Source: Roseateles_C aquae
GTDB lineage: Bacteria > Pseudomonadota > Gammaproteobacteria > Burkholderiales > Burkholderiaceae_C
Direction: 5' to 3'
Length of the DNA: 64,000 nt
Assembly: GCF_032337115.1 (NCBI RefSeq)
Contig: NZ_JAVXZY010000001.1
Coordinates: forward strand, 868,001-932,000
A model generated the notes under the pieces. That model saw only the letters and a list, made by a program, of their open reading frames with translations, was not told where the DNA came from and did not search any database. Made by a program: the position numbers and the translations under genes. Shown here piece after piece: positions 58,707 through 64,000 of this stretch. Within the stretch, counting starts at the first letter, position 1. Each line of letters starts with the position of its first letter.

Positions 58707-59861
58707 TCAGGGCTTGGCAGCCGATGGGCCGGCGCCGGCGGGCGCGCTCGCAGTGGCCGGGCGGCGGCCCTGCTGATCGACATCGATGCGCTTGATCGCC
58801 TGCTTTTCACCCCGCATCAGCCGCGACTGCCCGGCCGTCACCACCCAGTCGCCGGCCTTCAAACCGGCCAGCACCTCGACCTTGCCGGGCAGGCGCTGGC
58901 CCAGCTTGGCCTCGATCTTCTCGGTCAGCGGCAGCTCGGCCTTGGGGTCGACCAGCTTGATCAGGAACTGCTTGCCGCCCTGCGGCACCAGCGCCTCCTC
59001 GGGCACCAGCACCGCCTCGGCGCGTTCGCCCAGGCGCACGCTGACGCGGGCAAACAGGCCGGACTTCAGCTCCGGCGCGCTCTTGTCCAGCCGCGCCCGC
59101 ACCAGCATCGAACGGCCCGCCGTGTCCAGCTGGGCGTCCAGCGCCTCGACCCGCGCTTCGAAGCTGCGGCCGGGCATGGCGTCCAGCGTCAGGCTGACCG
59201 ACTGCCCCTTGCGCAGCCGCGGCAGATCGCGTTCGGGCAGGCGGAAATCGACCCACATCGAGGACGCGTCTTCCAGGCTCAGCAGCGCGGCGCCGTCCTT
59301 GACGTAATCGCCCAGATTGACCTGGCGGATGCCGGCCACGCCATCAAAAGGCGCGACGATGCGCATGCGTTCCAGCTGGGCGCGGTTCAGCGCCACCTGG
59401 GCCTCGGCCACATCGAGGGCTGCCTTGGCCTGATCGACCACGCTGGCCGACACGAAGCTCTGCGCCAGCAGCTCGCGGTTGCGCTGCAGCTGGGTGCGGG
59501 CGATGCCGGCCTGAGCCTCGGCCTGCTGCAGCTGCGCGGCCTGCAGGCTGTCGTCGAGCTGGATCAAGACCTGACCCCGGCGCACCCGCTGGCCGTCGCT
59601 GAAGCCGAGCTTGACGACCCGGCCGCTGACCTCGGGCTTGAGCATCACGCTCTGCCGGGCGCGCAGGCTGCCAACGGCCTGCGACTCCTCGGCCAGCACA
59701 CGCAGCTCGACCGGCTGCGCCTCCACCGGCGTGGCCGCGGGCGCCGGCGCCGCGGCGGCCTGAGCCGGGCGATGCTGCCACCAATAGGCGGCCGCACCGA
59801 GGGCAAACAAGGCCGCCAGGGCAGCGATGGAATGAAGCTTGGATCTGGTGTTCTGGCTCAT
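58707..59861 (-). CDS. RND efflux periplasmic adaptor (membrane-fusion protein)
   Basis: 384 residues linking the RND pump to an outer-membrane channel. N-terminal signal/anchor (about 11-28), lipoyl half-motif RVVKLGFSDGQRVRRGQVLIQLDD, a coiled-coil hairpin (about 105-160, QAEAQAGIARTQLQRNRELL and the mirror segment), the second lipoyl half IVAPFDGVAGIRQVNLGDYV, and a beta-barrel domain with VPEEALVPQGGKQFL. The C-terminus is Ala/Pro-rich (RPATASAPAGAGPSAAKP). First gene of the pump operon; no lipobox Cys is seen, so anchoring is by the N-terminal helix. Confidence 0.95.
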   Translation of the reverse strand: MSQNTRSKLHSIAALAALFALGAAAYWWQHRPAQAAAAPAPAATPVEAQPVELRVLAEESQAVGSLRARQSVMLKPEVSGRVVKLGFSDGQRVRRGQVLIQLDDSLQAAQLQQAEAQAGIARTQLQRNRELLAQSFVSASVVDQAKAALDVAEAQVALNRAQLERMRIVAPFDGVAGIRQVNLGDYVKDGAALLSLEDASSMWVDFRLPERDLPRLRKGQSVSLTLDAMPGRSFEARVEALDAQLDTAGRSMLVRARLDKSAPELKSGLFARVSVRLGERAEAVLVPEEALVPQGGKQFLIKLVDPKAELPLTEKIEAKLGQRLPGKVEVLAGLKAGDWVVTAGQSRLMRGEKQAIKRIDVDQQGRRPATASAPAGAGPSAAKP

Positions 59862-59997
59862 GCGCGCGAAGGTCTCCGAGCGCGCACTGTAGCGGGGATA
59901 ACCCTAGGGCGATGCCCCCTGAATCTGCTCGTGCGCCGAGCGACGGAAACAAGGCCCTGAGCGGCGGTGCAGTGCGCTGGCCGCCCTTTGCACGACT

Positions 59998-60474
59998 TCA
60001 GCCGCGGCCGACCGAGGCCACGCCCTTGTTGGCCAGGCCGTCGGCCCGCTCGTTGCCGGGGTCACCGGCATGGCCCTTGACCCAACGCCATTCCACCTGG
60101 TGCAGCTTGCGCAGCGCGTCCAGGCGCTGCCAGAGCTCGGCGTTCTTCACCGGCTTGCCGTCGGCCGTCTTCCAGCCGCGGCGCTGCCAGCCAGAAATCC
60201 ATTCGGTCATGCCCTTGCGCACGTATTCGCTGTCGGTATAGACGGTGATCTCGCAGCTGCGCTTCAAGGAGGCCAGCGCTTCGATCACGGCGGTCAGCTC
60301 CATGCGGTTATTGGTGGTGTTGGCCTCGCCGCCGAACATCTCCTTCTCGTGGCCAGGCGTCGACAGCCAGGCCCCCCAGCCGCCGGGGCCGGGATTGCCC
60401 TTGCAGGCGCCATCGGTGTAGATGGTGACCTTGGGCTTGGCAATCTTGGCCGCAGGCGCTTGTGATTCAGTCAT
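59998..60474 (-). CDS. rnhA: Ribonuclease HI
   Basis: Cuts the RNA strand of RNA-DNA hybrids. 158 residues from the ATG at 60474, with the catalytic DEDD set visible in YTDGACKGNPGPGGWGAWL, NRMELTAVIEAL, VYTDSEYVRKGM and the final GNERADGLAN (plus the flexible-loop His in KGHAGDPGN). An N-terminal extension (MTESQAPAAKIAKPK) precedes the fold. The ATG overlaps the stop of the methyltransferase gene (ATGA), a coupled pair; rnhA next to a methyltransferase and gloB is the conserved order in many proteobacteria. Confidence 0.96.
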   Translation of the reverse strand: MTESQAPAAKIAKPKVTIYTDGACKGNPGPGGWGAWLSTPGHEKEMFGGEANTTNNRMELTAVIEALASLKRSCEITVYTDSEYVRKGMTEWISGWQRRGWKTADGKPVKNAELWQRLDALRKLHQVEWRWVKGHAGDPGNERADGLANKGVASVGRG

Positions 60475-61412
60475 GGAAGCTTTGAAACCGATGTCGTTGA
60501 AGAGGAAGCTGCGGCGCTCGCCGCAGGCGCGCCACTGAAATGTTGTTGGTGCAGGGCCACCGCCGGCGCCGCTGCACCGGCCGGCCGCTTGCTGCGCAAG
60601 AGCCCCACCAGGCGCATGCCATGCACACGCTTGACGGCCGTGACGCAATAGACGGCGCCCAGCACCGGCCACCAGCGCGGCCCCAGCCGCTCCAGCCATT
60701 CCCAGCGCGCCAGCCAGCGCTCGCTGCGCAAGGGCGGCCGGTAGCAGCCGAAGTGGGCGCTGTCGATCTCGAAGCTGAGCAGGCGCAGCCAGTCGCGCAG
60801 CCGCCAATAGCCGATGAACTCGCCGGCGCGCGGCAGGAACAGGCTGTCGTCCAGGCTGGGCATCAGCCGGTCGCGCAACCGGCCGAGATTCTGCCTCAGT
60901 CCCCAGAGGCTGGCCGGATTCAGACCGACGACGACCAGCCGCCCTTCCGGCCGCAGCACCCGCTCGACCTCACGCAATGCCTGGTGCGGGTCAGCGGTCA
61001 GCTCCAGCGTGTGCGGCAGCAGCACCAGGTCGAGGCTGTTGGCCTCGAAAGGTAGGGCATCGAAATCGGTCAGCAGGGCCACGCTCTGCGGGGCCGCACC
61101 CTCGGCAAAAACGCTCGCCAGCGCATCAGCATCAGCGTAGGCCTCGGCATCGGCGCCGGGCCAATGGGCGACATCGGGCAGTGGCCGCTCGGCGTCATCA
61201 TGGCTGTTCAAGGCCAGCCAGCGGTGCGGCATCCGGTTGGCCGCCAGGCCGGCCAGCTGCGGCAGGCCCAGCTGCAGCGCATGAAAGCCAAACATGTCGA
61301 CAACGATCTCGTCCAGCCGCGCCTGTTCCCAGGCCAGCAGATAGCGCCCAGGCGGGGTTCGCAGCCACTGGCCCAGCCCTACAATGACGCCTTCCTTGCG
61401 CTCCTGCGTCAC
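60471..61412 (-). CDS. SAM-dependent methyltransferase of the rnhA-gloB cluster
   Basis: 313 residues from the GTG at 61412-61410, chosen because AGGAGG lies 7 bases upstream; longer frames run into the divergent gloB gene. The Rossmann core includes LLTDFDALPFEANSLDLVLLPHTLELTADPHQALREVERVLRPEGRLVVVGLNPAS, matching class I methyltransferase motifs (VLLPHTLE and PEGRLVVV). The C-terminal third is long and Ala/Ser-rich (ALHQQHFSGAPAASAAASS). The YafS-type methyltransferase found beside rnhA and gloB in E. coli is the closest guess. Methyl acceptor unknown. Confidence 0.88.
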   Translation of the reverse strand: MTQERKEGVIVGLGQWLRTPPGRYLLAWEQARLDEIVVDMFGFHALQLGLPQLAGLAANRMPHRWLALNSHDDAERPLPDVAHWPGADAEAYADADALASVFAEGAAPQSVALLTDFDALPFEANSLDLVLLPHTLELTADPHQALREVERVLRPEGRLVVVGLNPASLWGLRQNLGRLRDRLMPSLDDSLFLPRAGEFIGYWRLRDWLRLLSFEIDSAHFGCYRPPLRSERWLARWEWLERLGPRWWPVLGAVYCVTAVKRVHGMRLVGLLRSKRPAGAAAPAVALHQQHFSGAPAASAAASSSTTSVSKLP

Positions 61413-61429
61413 CGCAGCACCTCCTGCCC

Positions 61430-62239
61430 ATGCATCTGCTCGCCATCCCAGCGTTTGACGACAACTACATCTGGATGCTGCACGATGGTGTTCAAGCCCT
61501 GGTGGTAGATCCGGGCGATGCCGCCCCGGTGCTGGCGACGCTGCAATCGCTGTCGCTGCGTCTGGCCGGCATTCTAGTGACCCATCATCATGGCGATCAT
61601 GTCGGCGGCGTTTCCACGCTGCAGCAGGCCTGGCCCGACGCGGCCGTCTACGCACCGAGCGCAGAGCTGGCCAGCGGCAAGATCAAGGGCGAGTACCAAG
61701 GCCTGTGCGGCGGCAACAAGCTGCGCCTGCTGGATCAGGAACTGAGCGTCATCGAAGTGCCTGGCCACACCGCTGGGCATATCGCCTACTTCATCGCCGC
61801 GTCGGCCGGCGCAGCACCGCTGCTGTTCTGTGGCGACACCCTGTTCAGCGGCGGCTGCGGCCGGCTGTTCGAGGGCACGCCGGCACAGATGCATGCGTCC
61901 CTGCAGGCGCTGCTGGCCCTGCCGGCAGACACACGGGTCTGCTGTGCGCACGAGTACACCTTGTCAAATCTGCGATTTGCAGTGACAGTCGAGCCCGGCA
62001 ACGAGGCGCTGGCGGCGTACCAGCACTGGTGCCAGGACCAGCGCAAGCAGGGGCGGTCCACCCTGCCCTCGACGCTGGCCAACGAGGCTGCGATCAATCC
62101 ATTCCTGCGTTGTGATGTGCCCGGCGTGCAAGCGTCGGTGCGCCAATGGCAGCGCGAACAGTCTTTGCCCATCGCGGCCGACGGCGACGTTGTCGCGATC
62201 TTTGCCGGTCTGCGGCAGTGGAAGAACGAGTACCGATGA
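61430..62239 (+). CDS. gloB: Hydroxyacylglutathione hydrolase (glyoxalase II)
   Basis: Hydrolyses S-lactoylglutathione to lactate and glutathione, the second step of methylglyoxal detoxification. The 269-residue metallo-beta-lactamase-fold protein has THHHGDHVGG (binuclear metal site), PGHTAGHIAYF, CGDTLFSGGCGRLFEGT and CAHEYTLSNLRFA. N-terminus MHLLAIPAFDDNYIWML is typical. The start is 17 bases from the divergent methyltransferase start, and no clear Shine-Dalgarno precedes it because that gap holds the other gene's. Its TGA overlaps mltD's ATG by 4 bases. Confidence 0.97.
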   Translation: MHLLAIPAFDDNYIWMLHDGVQALVVDPGDAAPVLATLQSLSLRLAGILVTHHHGDHVGGVSTLQQAWPDAAVYAPSAELASGKIKGEYQGLCGGNKLRLLDQELSVIEVPGHTAGHIAYFIAASAGAAPLLFCGDTLFSGGCGRLFEGTPAQMHASLQALLALPADTRVCCAHEYTLSNLRFAVTVEPGNEALAAYQHWCQDQRKQGRSTLPSTLANEAAINPFLRCDVPGVQASVRQWQREQSLPIAADGDVVAIFAGLRQWKNEYR

Positions 62240-63879
62240 GCCCATCCGCCCTGCCACAGCACGCTGCACTTTCTGCACCCACCCACCCACGCCTGGGGCT
62301 CAGTGCCCTGACTGCCCTGCTCGCCGCCATCCTGGCTGGCTGTGCCAGCACGCCGACCGTCACCGATCGCAACGCCAATACGCCAGCGCGCAACTGGGTG
62401 CAGGCTGCGCCACTGACCCAGGCCGAGGCCCTGCAACAGGCCGCTGCCCCCAGCGCCACCGCCGTGGCCAGCAGCGCGCTGCTGGAAGACAGCCTGAACC
62501 CCGGCAGCAGCATCGATTTGAACAATGCCGAGGCCCGTGCCGATCTGTGGGCCCGCGTGCGCCGCGGTTTCAAGATGCCCGAGCTAGACAACGACGGCGT
62601 CAAAAAGGCCGAGGCCTGGTACAGCGCCCGGCCCGACTATGTGCAGCGCATGACCGAGCGCGGCAGCCGCTACCTCTATCACATCATCGAAGAGGTCGAG
62701 CGCCGCGGCCTGCCCAGCGAGCTGGCCCTGCTGCCCTTTGTTGAGAGCGCCTTCCGCGCCGATGCGCAATCGAATGCCAAGGCCGTCGGCATGTGGCAGT
62801 TCATGCCGGCCACCGGCCGCGATTTCGCGCTGAAGCAGAACATCTTCCGTGACGATCGCCGCGACGTGCTGGCCTCGACCCGCGCCGCGCTGGACTATCT
62901 GGAACGACTGGCCCGCCAGTTCGATGGCGACTGGCAGCTGGCGCTGGCGGCCTATAACTGGGGCCAGGGCAATGTGCAAAAGGCGATCGCGCGCAACCAG
63001 AAAGCCGGGCTGCCGACCGACTACGACAGCATCAAGATGCCGGACGAGACGCGCTACTACCTGCCCAAGCTGCAGGCGGTGAAGAACATCGTGCTGCGCC
63101 CCGAGGCCTACGGTTTGGCCCTGCCCGAGATCGCCAACCATCCGTACTTCCTCAGCGTGGCCATCGAGCGCGATATCGATGTGGACTTGGCCGCCCGGCT
63201 GGCCGGCATGGAACTGGAGCAGTTCAAGCAGTTCAATCCGCAGATGAACAAGCCGCTCATCCTGGCCGCCAGCACGCCGCGGGTGCTGCTGCCCTATGAC
63301 AACGCCGAGACCTTCGTCGGCAATCTGGCCGCCCACCGTGGCCCGCTGGCCAGCTGGACGGCCTGGGTGGTGCCCAAGACCATGAAACCAGCCGACGCCG
63401 CCCGCCAGGTCGGCATGAGCGAGGCCGAGTTGCGCGCCATCAACGGCATTCCGGCACGCATGCTGGTCAAGCAGGGCTCGACGCTGCTGGTGCCGCGTAC
63501 CGCGCACCGCGATAGCGATGTCTCCGTGCATCTGGCTGAAAACGCCAGCATGACGCTGACACCAGACGCCCCGCCGCTGCGCCGCGTCAGCATCAAGGCC
63601 GGCAAGGGCGAAACACTGGCCATGCTGGCCAAGCGGCAAAAGGTCAGCGTCGAACAGCTGGCCAGCTGGAACAAGCTGAGCGCCCATGCGGCGCTCAAGC
63701 CCGGTCAACAGCTGGTGATCTACACCAGCAAGCCGGCCGAGCCGGTGCTGCGTACCGCCGCGGCCAGCAAGGCGCCGGTGCGCGCCAGCAAGCCGCAGCG
63801 CGCCAAGCCGATCACGGTGGCCATGGCCCCGGGGGCCGGTGCGAACTCAGGCCGACAGCTGGCCCAGGCACAGCGCTGA
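62236..63879 (+). CDS. mltD: Membrane-bound lytic murein transglycosylase D
   Basis: 547-residue outer-membrane lipoprotein that cleaves peptidoglycan glycan strands to 1,6-anhydro ends. Start at 62236 overlaps the gloB stop (ATGA). Signal peptide with lipobox LAGC (33-36). The SLT domain (about 155-310) contains the catalytic Glu in LLPFVESAFRADAQS and AVGMWQFMPATGRDFAL, then AALDYLERLARQFDGDWQLALAAYNWGQGNV. Two peptidoglycan-binding LysM-like repeats follow: one at about 370-435 (WVVPKTMKPADAARQVGMSE), a better-kept one at about 445-495 (VSIKAGKGETLAMLAKRQKV), and a basic Ala/Lys tail. gloB-mltD order is conserved in proteobacteria. Confidence 0.95.
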   Translation: MSPSALPQHAALSAPTHPRLGLSALTALLAAILAGCASTPTVTDRNANTPARNWVQAAPLTQAEALQQAAAPSATAVASSALLEDSLNPGSSIDLNNAEARADLWARVRRGFKMPELDNDGVKKAEAWYSARPDYVQRMTERGSRYLYHIIEEVERRGLPSELALLPFVESAFRADAQSNAKAVGMWQFMPATGRDFALKQNIFRDDRRDVLASTRAALDYLERLARQFDGDWQLALAAYNWGQGNVQKAIARNQKAGLPTDYDSIKMPDETRYYLPKLQAVKNIVLRPEAYGLALPEIANHPYFLSVAIERDIDVDLAARLAGMELEQFKQFNPQMNKPLILAASTPRVLLPYDNAETFVGNLAAHRGPLASWTAWVVPKTMKPADAARQVGMSEAELRAINGIPARMLVKQGSTLLVPRTAHRDSDVSVHLAENASMTLTPDAPPLRRVSIKAGKGETLAMLAKRQKVSVEQLASWNKLSAHAALKPGQQLVIYTSKPAEPVLRTAAASKAPVRASKPQRAKPITVAMAPGAGANSGRQLAQAQR

Positions 63880-63907
63880 GCCCAGGGCCGGCTGAGTGTT
63901 GGCCGGC

Positions 63908-63931
63908 GCCTGATTCGGCTGGAAATCAGGC
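63908..63931. terminator. Hairpin between mltD and the last partial gene
   Basis: GCCTGATT (63908-63915) pairs perfectly with AATCAGGC (63924-63931) around an 8-base loop. On the minus strand it covers the stop codon of the partial gene. No T-run, so its terminator role is uncertain. Confidence 0.4.
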
Positions 63932-64000
63932 GAAAAACAAGGCCACGCTGCAAGCCACGCCAGCCGCCCAGACCACGCTGCGCAGGCTGGCCTTGTCGGC
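63926..64000 (-). CDS. C-terminal end of a probable MAPEG-family membrane protein (partial)
   Basis: Only 24 codons and a TGA are inside the window. They read ADKASLRSVVWAAGVACSVA followed by LFFA, a helix ending after a charged loop. The LRSxxWxxG pattern resembles the C-terminal end of MAPEG-family proteins (glutathione and eicosanoid-related membrane proteins; bacterial roles mostly unknown). The assignment is tentative because the diagnostic part lies outside. Confidence 0.45.
   Translation of the reverse strand, partial: ADKASLRSVVWAAGVACSVALFFA

Overview
The window is high-GC chromosomal DNA with dense, short-gapped genes. Gene content and order (ppc divergent from hemCDXY, yicC-gmk-rpoZ-spoT, an algZ/algR-like pair divergent from argH, PEP-CTERM and collagen-like exported proteins) fit a free-living betaproteobacterium of the Burkholderiales, most like the Roseateles/Rubrivivax/Paucibacter group. 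That placement is inferred from recognised families, not from a search. I see no phage, insertion sequence, integrase or CRISPR array.

Layout. 1-3.2 kb (minus): a Ser/Thr kinase and a PP2C phosphatase in one operon, a terminator, then rph and the start of rdgB. 3.2-7.4 kb (plus): yicC, gmk, rpoZ, terminator, spoT. 7.5-11.5 kb: greB, an alpha-methylacyl-CoA racemase-like gene, and a head-to-head pair of DJ-1/PfpI proteins, one exported and one a GlxA-type regulator. 11.6-12.0 kb: two tRNA-Arg(ACG) genes, each with its own terminator. 12.2-16.4 kb (minus): hemC-hemD-hemX-hemY; ppc is divergent from it.

20.9-30.6 kb is the most unusual block. Two consecutive modules each hold an ECF-type sigma factor translationally coupled to a transmembrane Ser/Thr kinase with a C-terminal TPR region. 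They are followed on the same strand by a PEP-CTERM protein and two tandem paralogous exported proteins with collagen-like Gly-X-Y stretches. A pair of related direct repeats lies between the second kinase and the PEP-CTERM gene. I propose, as inference, that kinase-controlled sigma factors drive a surface or matrix programme.

30.6-38.1 kb: an ABC ATPase with a fused double permease, an AlgZ/AlgR-type two-component pair, argH and a coupled periplasmic protein. 38.1-48.6 kb is rich in signalling: a chemoreceptor, a bacteriohemerythrin, a 1281-residue sensor kinase with three solute-binding-type domains, dinB, and a cytosolic TPR sensor kinase. 48.7-54 kb: an FMN-dependent alpha-hydroxy-acid dehydrogenase, an S46 dipeptidyl-peptidase, small proteins and dcd. 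54.2-64 kb: a Crp/Fnr regulator, a GNAT acetyltransferase, an RND efflux pair, rnhA with a methyltransferase, gloB-mltD, and the tail of a probable MAPEG-family membrane protein.

Start codons were chosen by family N-termini and visible Shine-Dalgarno sequences; several upstream in-frame extensions were trimmed. All functional names rest on recognising motifs by eye.
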